The notes under the pieces are model-generated. The model was not told the origin of the DNA. It did no database searches and worked only from the letters and a program-made list of their open reading frames with translations. The position numbers were made by a program, and so were the translations under genes. From NCBI GenBank assembly GCA_023255285.1, contig JALRIY010000034.1, positions 1 through 15,368 of the forward strand: DNA of 15,368 bases, read 5' to 3'. The DNA comes from Algoriphagus sp. (GTDB taxonomy: Bacteria > Bacteroidota > Bacteroidia > Cytophagales > Cyclobacteriaceae). Positions 1-7,808 of the stretch are shown piece by piece. Numbering within the stretch: the first letter of the stretch is position 1; each line of letters opens with the position of its first letter.

Positions 1-849
1 ATCCATAACCCACTCAGCTACATTGCCCGACATGTTATATAAGCCAAAGCCATTGGGTGCAAACACATCCACAGGAGCCGTGTAAGTAAATCCATCATCT
101 ATGTAATTGCCTCTCCCTGGCTTGAAATTTGCCATTAGACAACCTCTCTTGTTCTTGAGGTAAGGACCTCCCCAAGGATATTTTGCAATTTCTTTTCCCC
201 CTTTCGCTGCATATTCCCATTCTGCCTCTGTCGGCAATCTGAAAGCAGGAAGGTCAAATTCAATGTCATCGTTTGCTCGAAGGTGGTAACTTCTCCATTC
301 ACAATATTTCGCTGCCTGATCGTAAGATACTCCTACTACCGGGTACGAATCAAATGCAGGGTGATCAAAATAAAACTCCATTAAGGGATCTCCATAATGA
401 TAGGAGAAACTTTTAGTCCAAACCGTACTATCTGGCTTAAGGGTGTTGATGTCAAATGTAGGTTCTGCTTTTAAAGTAGTAGGAGTACCAGACGCCAACT
501 GACCAGATTTTACCGCTTCCAAAAATTGTCTGTACTTGTTATTGGACACTTCATACTTGTCCATAAAAAATTCAGAAATAGTTATTTGCTTGTTTAAAGA
601 AGCCTGTGTAAACGCAATATCTTCATCGGATTGCCCCATCCAAAACGTACCTGCCTTGATTGGAACCATGTCTACTGGAAGATTTTGCTTCCATCGAATT
701 CGCTTTGCTACCCCAGTTACTTCACCTTTTCGATTCGCCTTGTCACTAGCCATCCCCTTTTTATTGAGGAGTCCACAACTTGGTAATATCGTTATAAGAA
801 TTAGCCCTAGGATAAGCGGCAAAAAAGAAACTTTTATTCTAGTATACAT
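1..849 (-). CDS. gldK: GldK/PorK-type gliding motility and type IX secretion lipoprotein (3' end outside window)
   Basis: This is an open frame of 283 codons read from an ATG at 849 to the window edge, so the C-terminus is missing. The N-terminus is a lipoprotein signal: a hydrophobic run at residues 9-22, then lipobox L22-P-S-C25, followed by G26, so Cys25 should be lipidated. The body is a formylglycine-generating-enzyme-like (SUMF1/FGE-sulfatase) domain. It has the start VPIKAGTFWMG, the segment FRLPTEAEWEYAAKGG and, near the edge, GNVAEWVMD. GldK/PorK is an FGE-fold lipoprotein that forms the periplasmic ring of the type IX secretion system with GldN. Identification as GldK rather than GldJ or another FGE lipoprotein rests on the PorP/SprF-family gene directly upstream, the order known from the porPKLMN cluster of Porphyromonas. 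gldL, gldM and gldN would be expected beyond the left edge. No better upstream start is present. Confidence 0.82.
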   Translation of the reverse strand, partial: MYTRIKVSFLPLILGLILITILPSCGLLNKKGMASDKANRKGEVTGVAKRIRWKQNLPVDMVPIKAGTFWMGQSDEDIAFTQASLNKQITISEFFMDKYEVSNNKYRQFLEAVKSGQLASGTPTTLKAEPTFDINTLKPDSTVWTKSFSYHYGDPLMEFYFDHPAFDSYPVVGVSYDQAAKYCEWRSYHLRANDDIEFDLPAFRLPTEAEWEYAAKGGKEIAKYPWGGPYLKNKRGCLMANFKPGRGNYIDDGFTYTAPVDVFAPNGFGLYNMSGNVAEWVMD

Positions 850-914
850 AAATGACTTTTTTAAGAAAGCATCAAATTTTTGGCCAAAGTTCGCCAAATA
901 AATATAATGACTCC

Positions 915-947
915 GAAAGTTAGCTTTTTTTAAGTCAATAATACAAA
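915..947 (-). promoter_or_regulatory. Possible Bacteroidota-type promoter upstream of gldK
   Basis: On the minus strand a TTTG (plus positions 944-947) is followed after 21 bases by TAACTTTC (915-922), one mismatch from TAnnTTTG. It sits about 65 bases upstream of the gldK ATG, in the 163-base gap after the PorP-family gene. It could give gldK a promoter separate from porP. The spacing is slightly long and the box is imperfect, so this is tentative. No terminator hairpin was seen after the porP stop, so readthrough from porP is also possible. Confidence 0.3.
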
Positions 948-1012
948 TAGTTTTAATCTAAGACCTTCAGATTCCAACACATAAGGATACATTCTTGTTT
1001 ACTTTTTATAGT

Positions 1013-1993
1013 TTAGAACCTAAACCTTGGTGTACGTTGGATGACTCGATTTACTGTTTTGATAGTCTTAGACCAATTGTATCGCAAAAGCACTTCATGC
1101 GAACTGGGAGCCTTTGCTTCTAAACCCGCAACCACTAAATCAAAGGCATAGCCCAGTCTTAAGCTGGAGTCCTTTAATAAGCTGTAACCCAAAATTAAAG
1201 ATACAGACTCCTCTCCTCTGTAAGCAATCCCAGCCCTTACTCGATTTTGGACTGTGGCTATAACGCTTACTTCATACGATACAGTATGGGAACCCAATGA
1301 TTTAAATAAAATACTCGGTTCTAGGCGAAGCTGCCCGATAGGTCGAATCCGATAGCCCACTAACAGGTAGTTGTGTAGATCAAGGCGGTTGGCATAAGTC
1401 CCATCCCCAAAATCAAAAGAAGCCTGATTGAGATGTCTACTACTCAAGCCCAAATAAAAATTACCTCTGTCGACTAGCAATCCCGCACCCATATCCAAAG
1501 CCAATTGAGTTTCCGTACCTGAGCTAGGAAGGTTTGGCTCTGGATTGACTACTTGAAGATCTCCATAATCCAATGTGCTGTTAGAAACTCCTAAATACCC
1601 TCCAAAACTAAGTTGAGTTCGACGTATTTTGAGTTGGTAGCTTCCTTGTAAATTAACTTCTTGCTGGGTGTTTGCCCCCAACTGATCGTTGACAATAGAC
1701 AAACCATAGCCGATATTCTTGGACTTTAGTCTACCTTGTAGTGTAATTAATTGTGTAGTTGGAGCTACGCCAACTCCCGTTGAAGGGGCATATCCCTGCC
1801 ATTGCGTACGGTGAAAGGCTGTAAATTGGATACCCTCTTGGATTCCTACAAATGCTGGATTGAAGTAGGCTGAAGCGTCCAAATATTGGGTAAATTGGGG
1901 AATCTGCTGCGCTACCAGGACAGGTGACACCAGAAGCAGAAAAATAAAAACTGCCCCTCTCAAAAAAATACCCAAGTGCTTAAATATATTCAT
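1013..1993 (-). CDS. PorP/SprF family type IX secretion system outer-membrane protein
   Basis: The product is 326 aa and starts at an ATG with a Sec signal peptide (hydrophobic residues about 12-27, ending VLVAQQ). The mature start has the family hallmark QIPQFTQYLDASAYFNPAFVG, then the RTQWQGY motif near residue 63. Alternating amphipathic strands typical of an outer-membrane beta-barrel follow. The C-terminus ends in PRFRF with a terminal aromatic residue, as expected for barrel proteins. PorP/SprF proteins work with type IX secretion. PorP is required for secretion in Porphyromonas, and SprF for SprB surface display in Flavobacterium; related paralogues serve as partners of type B C-terminal-domain substrates. 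Its position directly before gldK suggests this copy is the core PorP-like component rather than a substrate-specific paralogue, which is an inference. hemD lies 74 bases upstream on the same strand. Confidence 0.9.
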   Translation of the reverse strand: MNIFKHLGIFLRGAVFIFLLLVSPVLVAQQIPQFTQYLDASAYFNPAFVGIQEGIQFTAFHRTQWQGYAPSTGVGVAPTTQLITLQGRLKSKNIGYGLSIVNDQLGANTQQEVNLQGSYQLKIRRTQLSFGGYLGVSNSTLDYGDLQVVNPEPNLPSSGTETQLALDMGAGLLVDRGNFYLGLSSRHLNQASFDFGDGTYANRLDLHNYLLVGYRIRPIGQLRLEPSILFKSLGSHTVSYEVSVIATVQNRVRAGIAYRGEESVSLILGYSLLKDSSLRLGYAFDLVVAGLEAKAPSSHEVLLRYNWSKTIKTVNRVIQRTPRFRF

Positions 1994-2011
1994 TCGATAG
2001 TGAAGTACTCT

Positions 2012-2039
2012 AATTTAAACTTGTCCTTGAATTTAAACT
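2012..2039. repeat. Direct repeat AATTTAAACT upstream of the PorP-family gene
   Basis: The 10-mer AATTTAAACT occurs at 2012-2021 and again at 2030-2039, an 18-base period, within the 74-base gap between hemD and the PorP-family start codon. Each copy contains the palindromic core TTTAAA. The repeat lies 19-46 bases upstream of the start. It could be a pair of regulator sites or AT-rich chance; nothing in the sequence decides this. Confidence 0.4.
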
Positions 2040-2067
2040 GAGAAATCACCAAAAATGATTCCGAGAA

Positions 2068-2841
2068 TTACAGATTATTTGCTTTTTTAATAAATAATTC
2101 AAGCGCACCTGTCATACTTGGGGCATTTGGCAACGGAGCTTCGATGTCTAAAATCAACCCCATATCTCGTACTGCCTGTGCTGTTGTCGGTCCAAATGCA
2201 GCAATTCGTGTTTCTCCTTGGACAAAATCTGGAAAATTTTGATGTAAGGATTTTATGCCAGAGGGACTAAAAAAAGCCAAAACATCGTATTTAACATCTG
2301 CTAAATCAGAAAGATCTGCCGAAACAGTATGGTAAATGGTCGCCTCTGTGAGGGAAATCCCATGCTTTTCCATATATGTAGGAATGTCGTCCTTACGAAT
2401 ATCCGAACAAGGAAAAAGATACTTTTCGTTTTTATGTTTTTTAAAGTAGTCAAATAAGTCCTCTGCTGTTTTTGTCCCTACAAATAGCTTTCGCTTCCGA
2501 ATCACAATGTACTTTTGGAGGTAGTGTGCCGTTTGGTCTGAAATACAGAAATACTTCATTTCTGCAGGCATCTCAATTTTGAAGTCCTTACAAATCGCAA
2601 AAAAGTGGTCAATTGCATTGCGGCTGGTAAAAATAACCGCCGTATGCTTCAATATATCAATCTTTTGCTTTCTAAACTCTTTCGGAGGAACTGGCTCCAC
2701 CTTGATAAATTGTCTGAAATCAATTTTCAACTTGTATTTTTCTGCAAGCAGCAAATAGGGGGAATTGGCCTCTGTTGGTTTTGGTTGTGAAACCAATATG
2801 CTTCTTACGGGGGTATAGCGGTCTTTTGGAGCTGCACTCAT
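2068..2841 (-). CDS. hemD: Uroporphyrinogen-III synthase
   Basis: The 257 aa product resembles the HemD family, which cyclises hydroxymethylbilane with inversion of ring D to give uroporphyrinogen III, the common precursor of heme, siroheme and corrinoids. It is a cytoplasmic two-lobed protein. Visible family features are the N-terminal RSILVSQPKP, VIFTSRNAIDHFF near residue 70 (the conserved TS.nav segment), FPCSDIRKDDIPTYM, DVLAFFSPSGIKSL (matching the family's fTSpsgv segment) and RIAAFGPTTAQAVRDMG near the C-terminus. The length is normal. I chose the ATG at 2841 because AAAAGGA lies about eight bases upstream; the frame can be extended nine codons to a GTG at 2868, which is less likely. 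It lies 28 bases after the DUF4271 gene and is probably co-transcribed with it. Confidence 0.85.
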   Translation of the reverse strand: MSAAPKDRYTPVRSILVSQPKPTEANSPYLLLAEKYKLKIDFRQFIKVEPVPPKEFRKQKIDILKHTAVIFTSRNAIDHFFAICKDFKIEMPAEMKYFCISDQTAHYLQKYIVIRKRKLFVGTKTAEDLFDYFKKHKNEKYLFPCSDIRKDDIPTYMEKHGISLTEATIYHTVSADLSDLADVKYDVLAFFSPSGIKSLHQNFPDFVQGETRIAAFGPTTAQAVRDMGLILDIEAPLPNAPSMTGALELFIKKANNL

Positions 2842-2869
2842 GCCAGGAGTTCCTTTTACGTTCAACACA

Positions 2870-3985
2870 TCATTGCATTAATACCATTAACCATTTGGAC
2901 AAAACCAAAAAGGGTACTAATTCAACGATACAAAGGTAAGTAAATAAATGATATTTCTTAAAATTCAAGCGACTCACCATCATCAAGAAAAGTCCTAGAA
3001 TCCCAAGTAAATAAATCCAAAAAAGGAGGTGCATCCCCATTGGAAACACAAAGCTCAACTGCCTAAAATCATTAATCACCAAAAATGTAGTAACAAAAAT
3101 AACCAAAGCAAATCCAATTGAAATTAAGCGTAATAGGTAAAAAAAATGAGCAAACTCAACCTTCCCTAAGTCAAAAAGATAGCTAAATAATCGAATAGCG
3201 TTGAATTTAAGAATTGTAAGCAAGAGAATTCCGAGCGCACATACTGTCCAAAAACCCAGCAAGGATAAAGCGGTCTCCCCAATCCATCCTTGAATCCATT
3301 CCATTCTATATACTACCAGAGCAGCAACCAAACTCTGGGCTAGCAGCATAGACACGATCAATAAAAACAATAATATGTCAAGGGAAAAAACTTTTTGAAG
3401 CCCTCCACTTTCAGAAAAATCCTCTGCTTTAATGACTGATAAAGGCTGAAGTAAGTCCCCTAATAAATATGGATAAACTCTTCTATAAACAGCAACTAAG
3501 GATAAAGTCAAAAACAAGGATAGTGCAAAGAAGTCTTTTAATGGTTGCATTTGAACCCTTTTTTCTTCATTCAACTGAATAGGTTTGAGAGCTCCTTCCG
3601 TTTCATGGAAATCTTTTTCCGAAATTTTAGTGATACTCAAATTCAAATCGCGAAGATTTATTTGATCATTCACCACAGTCAGCAAAAGGGTATCCATTCC
3701 AAACTCTTTTATAAAATAAGCAGTTGGAAGCTGAAAGGTAGTGTCACTTAAAATTAACCGCCACAACTTCCCATCAATAAATACAGTGGAATTTCCAGGA
3801 ATTTCAAACTGAAAGTAGGAGGAAGGAAATGAATGTACCGCTAACTTTACCTCTTTCTGTGCAATAGATGCACCAAGGGTTTGATTCGTTGAAGTTCTCC
3901 AATTCTGGTCATAATTTTCCAGTTCTTGCCCTGAAACCAGTAAAGGCAATAGAAAAAGAAAGAAAATGAATAAAAATTGTCGCAT
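2870..3985 (-). CDS. DUF4271 domain-containing membrane protein
   Basis: From the ATG at 3985 the product is 371 aa. It begins with a signal peptide (MRQFLFIFFLFLLPLLVSGQ), followed by an extracytoplasmic region (about residues 21-150) and then roughly six membrane spans (about 151-167, 202-225, 236-258, 283-305, 317-338, 347-369). The last two thirds match the style of DUF4271, a family of unknown function common in Bacteroidota. The longer frame to a TTG at 4045 would put 20 charged residues before the signal peptide, so I rejected it. The gene is 28 bases upstream of hemD. The arrangement suggests an operon, but no function can be read from the sequence. A heme-related or envelope role is only guilt by association. 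Confidence 0.75.
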   Translation of the reverse strand: MRQFLFIFFLFLLPLLVSGQELENYDQNWRTSTNQTLGASIAQKEVKLAVHSFPSSYFQFEIPGNSTVFIDGKLWRLILSDTTFQLPTAYFIKEFGMDTLLLTVVNDQINLRDLNLSITKISEKDFHETEGALKPIQLNEEKRVQMQPLKDFFALSLFLTLSLVAVYRRVYPYLLGDLLQPLSVIKAEDFSESGGLQKVFSLDILLFLLIVSMLLAQSLVAALVVYRMEWIQGWIGETALSLLGFWTVCALGILLLTILKFNAIRLFSYLFDLGKVEFAHFFYLLRLISIGFALVIFVTTFLVINDFRQLSFVFPMGMHLLFWIYLLGILGLFLMMVSRLNFKKYHLFTYLCIVELVPFLVLSKWLMVLMQ

Positions 3986-4228
3986 GGAACCAAGTGAACG
4001 TATCGAAATACCCGATCTTTTCTCTTTTAAATGTTCTCCCACCAAAACCCTCTCGTAAAATTCTGGAATTTCTTTTTACAAAACTCAGCATTCCAAAGTC
4101 AGACTCCAAATGAATTGTCTTTGAACTAAAAAATTTGTTTACTTCCACCTTAGGTACACTACGTATTCCCTAAGCAAAAAGAAACCTACAAAGAACAACT
4201 TCTATATTTACCTTTTAAAAAAACCGCT
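3986..4228. other. Divergent intergenic region between the DUF4271 gene and hemW
   Basis: This 243-base AT-rich gap should hold both start regions. For hemW, TATATTTA at 4203-4210 is one mismatch from TAnnTTTG, but there is no TTTG at the right distance. On the minus strand a TTTG followed after 20 bases by GAGTTTTG (plus strand about 4089-4120) is a weak candidate for the DUF4271/hemD run. Open frames crossing this region are unconvincing. No strong hairpin or repeat was seen. Confidence 0.4.
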
Positions 4229-5368
4229 ATGGCAGGGATTTACGTTCATATTCCTTTTTGTAAACAAGCTTGCCATTACTGTGACTTCCATTTCTCAACC
4301 CAACTTCAATCCATGACACCAGTGCTGGAAGGCATTGGACTGGAACTAGAGCTTCGAAAAGATTATCTAAAAGGACAGCACATTGATACCGTATATTTTG
4401 GAGGAGGATCTCCTTCTTTAGTTCCTGTCGATGAACTTGAGAAAATTCTTTATCAGATTGAGTGCTTGTTTCCAGGAAAAAAAAGAGAAATAACCCTGGA
4501 AGCTAACCCAGACGACCTCAGCCGCCATTCCCTAGCCGCCTGGAGAGCAATGGGTATAGACCGACTAAGCTTGGGAATTCAAAGTTTCCAGGATGAAATC
4601 TTGAAAACCTACAATAGGGCACACTCAGCCAAACAAGCCAAACAAGCAATTCAACTTGCCCGAAATACAGGATTTGAGAAATTCTCCATTGACCTAATTT
4701 ATGGCTATCCCCATGTGGACCATAGCCTTTGGCAAAAAGATCTCAAAGAAGCATTGACCTTAAATCCAGGTCATCTTTCCGCCTATGCCCTCACCATAGA
4801 GCCCAAAACAGCCTTTGGAAACTGGGTGAAAAAAGGAAAATTTTCTCCCGCTAATGAAGAATTTGTTGCCGCCCAATTTGAATGGCTACAAGAAGAATGT
4901 GAAAAATCAGGATACGATCAATACGAAATATCAAATTTTTGTCTGCCACACCAAGAGGCGATTCACAATAGTAATTACTGGAAGCGTATTCCGTACCTTG
5001 GCATTGGCCCTAGCGCTCATTCCTTTGATGGGACTTCAAGGGGCTTTAATCCACCCTCTAATCCAAACTACCTCAAAAATCTGAAAGGAGGAAAGCTCCC
5101 GTTTGTCCTAGAAAACATGGATAAAGAAGGCTTGGTCAACGAAGAAATACTGACTGGCCTACGTACTCGATGGGGCCTAAATACCGAAAGTTTGAATACG
5201 CGCCACCAAATTGACCTGCTGCAACTTAAACGGGTACCCCTCGAAAAATTAACCAACCTGGAGATGATTTACACCCATGCCAAAACTATTTATTTAACCA
5301 AAAAGGGGCAGCTACTTGCGGATAGTATTGCCTCCGAACTTTTTATAGACTCAAATGACACCCAATAG
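4229..5368 (+). CDS. hemW: Radical SAM family heme chaperone HemW
   Basis: The 379 aa product starts MAGIYVHIPF and carries the radical-SAM cysteine motif C11-x3-C15-x2-C18 for the 4Fe-4S cluster. The SAM-contact segment GGGSPS is at residues 58-63, followed by ITLEANPDD, LSLGIQSFQ, IDLIYGYP and YEISNF, all typical of the HemN/HemW family. IGPSAHSF and the C-terminal winged-helix-like HemW region follow. The length (about 380 aa) and the aromatic residues after the third cysteine (CDFHF) fit HemW rather than oxygen-independent coproporphyrinogen oxidase HemN, which is longer and has a fourth nearby Cys (CxxxCxxCxC). HemW binds heme and delivers it to membrane respiratory proteins; older annotation often calls it coproporphyrinogen oxidase. 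The next gene starts 14 bases before its stop. Confidence 0.92.
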   Translation: MAGIYVHIPFCKQACHYCDFHFSTQLQSMTPVLEGIGLELELRKDYLKGQHIDTVYFGGGSPSLVPVDELEKILYQIECLFPGKKREITLEANPDDLSRHSLAAWRAMGIDRLSLGIQSFQDEILKTYNRAHSAKQAKQAIQLARNTGFEKFSIDLIYGYPHVDHSLWQKDLKEALTLNPGHLSAYALTIEPKTAFGNWVKKGKFSPANEEFVAAQFEWLQEECEKSGYDQYEISNFCLPHQEAIHNSNYWKRIPYLGIGPSAHSFDGTSRGFNPPSNPNYLKNLKGGKLPFVLENMDKEGLVNEEILTGLRTRWGLNTESLNTRHQIDLLQLKRVPLEKLTNLEMIYTHAKTIYLTKKGQLLADSIASELFIDSNDTQ

Positions 5369-5654
5369 AAAAAAAGATGCCACCCCCCTGGCAGACGCCT
5401 TCAAAGATTTGTTAAAAACGTATCGACTAGAAGATACTTACCAAGAAAAAGTGCTTCTCGCATCCTGGGGGGAACTAGTAGGCAAAACCATAGCCGACCG
5501 AACAACCAACTTATATATCAAAGACAAGAAACTATTTGTCAAAATCAGTTCTGGCCCTGTGAAAAAAGAACTGCAACTCAATAAATCTAAGGTGATGCTT
5601 TTGATTGAATCCCAAATTGGAACAGGGATTATTCAAGAAGTAATTTTTTTGTAA
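5355..5654 (+). CDS. DUF721 (DciA-like) domain-containing protein
   Basis: The 99 aa product fits the small DUF721 family: a helical N-terminus (LADAFKDLLKTYRLEDTYQEKVLLASWGELVG), then IADRTTNLYIKDKKLFVKISSGPVKKEL and a short C-terminal strand. DUF721 includes DciA, the ancestral bacterial factor that helps load the replicative helicase DnaB. Whether this short Bacteroidota member does the same is inference. The ATG lies inside the end of hemW (14-base overlap, different frame), so translation is probably coupled to hemW. No other start fits better. Confidence 0.8.
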   Translation: MTPNRKKDATPLADAFKDLLKTYRLEDTYQEKVLLASWGELVGKTIADRTTNLYIKDKKLFVKISSGPVKKELQLNKSKVMLLIESQIGTGIIQEVIFL

Positions 5655-5716
5655 GATTTAACAATCCTAAATCATTTCGCAATAGTGGCAATAGCAGTTC
5701 ATTGATTGACATTCCC

Positions 5717-5724
5717 TATTTTTG
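5717..5724 (+). promoter_or_regulatory. -7-type element TATTTTTG just before the SpoIIE phosphatase gene
   Basis: TATTTTTG at 5717-5724 matches the Bacteroidota TAnnTTTG box. The usual -33 TTTG is absent about 19 bases upstream, so it is a half-match. Transcription from it would start near 5730, leaving a leader of only a few bases before the ATG at 5737. Confidence 0.4.
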
Positions 5725-5736
5725 AAGGTCAACTCC

Positions 5737-7788
5737 ATGATCAAAACTAGCGCAATCCCCGTAGGCAAAATCAGTCTTTTACTAGCCATCCTAATTTGGC
5801 TCGGCTTGTTGTTGGTGGATTTAGTAAGGATTTTTGGAGTTATTAATAACCTAGACTCGGGTATTTCTGAGGAAGTCACCTGGGGATTAGAAATCTTATT
5901 CTTCTTTTTTACCTACTTCCTCTATCGCCATGTTTTTTGGAAATCCAAACAAGTTGATTTTGTCACTCTCCTGTGGAGAGGTGCTTCTACTGGCTTATTT
6001 GCAGCAATAGCAGGCTTACTGACCGAATTGATATTTTTTGCATTGGGAGATAGCAAGATCGGAAAAGACCCCTTCCTTCAAACGATATTTTACCACCTCA
6101 ACTTCGCCTGGAGTAGTGTTTTCCTTATTTCTACGGCACTTCTATGGAAACATTTGATTCTGTACCAAAAAACCAAAAAGGTAGTTAAACAATGGCAAGT
6201 CTTCGAATTGTCCATGCTCGCTGCCCTCTTCTTTATTTTTTTTAACCACAATAATTTCGATTACAGCTTCTTGTTTGCACTTGTGATCCTACTCGTGATC
6301 TCTATTCTTCTTTCCGCAAATTTAAAATGGATTCCTTACCTAAATTTTAAGGAAAAATGGAAAACCATACTTTTCCTATTTTTAATTCTACTAAGTGCCA
6401 CCTTATTATTCTATCGGATTTTAGCTTATGGGAATGAAGAGCGCTTTCAAATCAATCTAACGGATAACCTGTTCTTGATGGCCCTTTTCGGCTTCGTCAT
6501 GGTCTATGGGTTATTTAGTTTTTTGGTTACTCTTTTCAACCTACCTACATCTTCTGTCTTCGAACAGAAATTGAAAGAAGCTCTCAATTTTCAAAAGTTG
6601 AGCCAATCCATCCAGCCTGAAGAAAATGAAGAACATGTTCTTGATATTTTAGTGGAATCCTGTATCAGCGCCTCGTTTTCGGATGGGGCATGGATCGCAT
6701 TGAACCCAACGGAACAGCTTAAAATTCAAAACCCACTCCGGTTCATCGAACCATCCACTCTGACAGAACTTACCGCCTTATTGCCAGCAGAATTTCAAAA
6801 CTGGACCCTTACGCCAACCAATGAATTGCAACCGTACTCAATTCGACTCAAACACCCCAGCTACAAATCTGCACTTCTCGTTCCCCTACTTGTCAATAAA
6901 ACCCTTTTAGCACAAATTGTACTGGTGAAAGAAGTTAAAGAAGGGTTTAATAAAGAAATGGTCAATATCATTGGCACCTTTGCCCGCCAAGCCAGTATTT
7001 CTGTTGAAAATCACCGACTTCTTAATCAAGCAATTTCGAGTGAACGGTACCAGGAGGAACTAAAAATTGCCCAAAGGGTACAAAAAGCATTACTGCCCTT
7101 ACAACTTGACCATCCCAGCTCTTTTGATATTTGTGCATATTCGAATACCGCAGATGAGGTTGGGGGAGATTATTACGATACCTACCAAGTTGATGAACAT
7201 AGATTTGTGCTCATTATTGGGGATGTATCAGGAAAAGGAACCTCTGCTGCTTTTCATATGGCACAAATGAAAGGAGTTTTCCAAAGTTTGATTCAAATGG
7301 GACTTGGACCTGCAGATTTCATGATAAAAGCCAACTCAGCTTTAAGCAAGTGCCTAGAAAGAAACCACTTTATTACAGCTTCGATCTTTGAGCTAAACAC
7401 CCTCTCCCAGCAGTTTAGACACGCCCGTGCAGGACATATTCCTACTTTATGGTACAGTGCTCATGCCCACACTGCTGAATTTATCGCTGTGGATGGCTTG
7501 GGCTTGGGAATTGTTAGAAACCAAAATTATGAAAATCACGTACAGGAGGTTACTGGCAACTACCAGGCAGGTGATTTCCTTATTCTTCTTACAGATGGAA
7601 TACTGGAAAGTAGAAACGATGTAGGCGAGCAATTTGGATACACACGATTAAAGGAATTAGTGGAAGCAAATTCCCAAATGCCCCCCTTACAATTGCAAAA
7701 AGCTATTATTGATTCATTGCACCAATTTGTTGGAGGAGATGGAATGATTGACGATGATTACTCACTAGTGGTCGTAAAGTTTAAGTAA
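5737..7788 (+). CDS. Membrane-anchored GAF-SpoIIE (PP2C-type) serine phosphatase
   Basis: From the ATG at 5737 (preceded by GAAGG at a suitable distance) the product is 683 aa; a TTG five codons upstream was rejected. Roughly eight hydrophobic segments fill residues 12-270. A GAF-like region spans about 285-425, and a short helical linker (ERYQEELKIAQRVQKALLP, typical before SpoIIE domains) leads into a C-terminal SpoIIE phosphatase domain. Expected metal-binding acidic motifs are present: EVGGDYYD near 483-490, GDVSGKG near 495-501, TDGILES near 619 and DDDYSLVV near 672. RsbU/SpoIIE-type enzymes dephosphorylate a STAS anti-sigma-factor antagonist. The STAS gene follows after 20 bases and the matching kinase after that, which supports this substrate. 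The membrane part is the likely input; its ligand is unknown. Confidence 0.88.
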   Translation: MIKTSAIPVGKISLLLAILIWLGLLLVDLVRIFGVINNLDSGISEEVTWGLEILFFFFTYFLYRHVFWKSKQVDFVTLLWRGASTGLFAAIAGLLTELIFFALGDSKIGKDPFLQTIFYHLNFAWSSVFLISTALLWKHLILYQKTKKVVKQWQVFELSMLAALFFIFFNHNNFDYSFLFALVILLVISILLSANLKWIPYLNFKEKWKTILFLFLILLSATLLFYRILAYGNEERFQINLTDNLFLMALFGFVMVYGLFSFLVTLFNLPTSSVFEQKLKEALNFQKLSQSIQPEENEEHVLDILVESCISASFSDGAWIALNPTEQLKIQNPLRFIEPSTLTELTALLPAEFQNWTLTPTNELQPYSIRLKHPSYKSALLVPLLVNKTLLAQIVLVKEVKEGFNKEMVNIIGTFARQASISVENHRLLNQAISSERYQEELKIAQRVQKALLPLQLDHPSSFDICAYSNTADEVGGDYYDTYQVDEHRFVLIIGDVSGKGTSAAFHMAQMKGVFQSLIQMGLGPADFMIKANSALSKCLERNHFITASIFELNTLSQQFRHARAGHIPTLWYSAHAHTAEFIAVDGLGLGIVRNQNYENHVQEVTGNYQAGDFLILLTDGILESRNDVGEQFGYTRLKELVEANSQMPPLQLQKAIIDSLHQFVGGDGMIDDDYSLVVVKFK

Positions 7789-7808
7789 TGGAAGTAAACT
7801 AGTATGAA

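Noticed and set aside
536..901. Plus-strand 121 aa open frame
   Set aside because: It is antisense to gldK, whose frame has clear lipoprotein and FGE-domain motifs; the opposite frame shows no recognisable protein features.
2842..2868. GTG start for hemD nine codons upstream
   Set aside because: The ATG at 2841 has a ribosome-site-like AAAAGGA at the right distance and leaves the conserved N-terminus intact.
3986..4045. 20-residue N-terminal extension of the DUF4271 protein from a TTG start
   Set aside because: It would place charged residues before a clear signal peptide that begins at the ATG at 3985.
3909..4148. Minus-strand 79 aa open frame near the DUF4271 start
   Set aside because: It overlaps the signal peptide of the DUF4271 protein in another frame and looks like low-complexity shadow coding.
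4229..5368. hemN, oxygen-independent coproporphyrinogen oxidase
   Set aside because: The protein is too short and its cysteine motif lacks the HemN-type fourth Cys; HemW fits better.
5667..5879. Minus-strand 70 aa open frame
   Set aside because: It is antisense to the start of the phosphatase gene and shows no family features.
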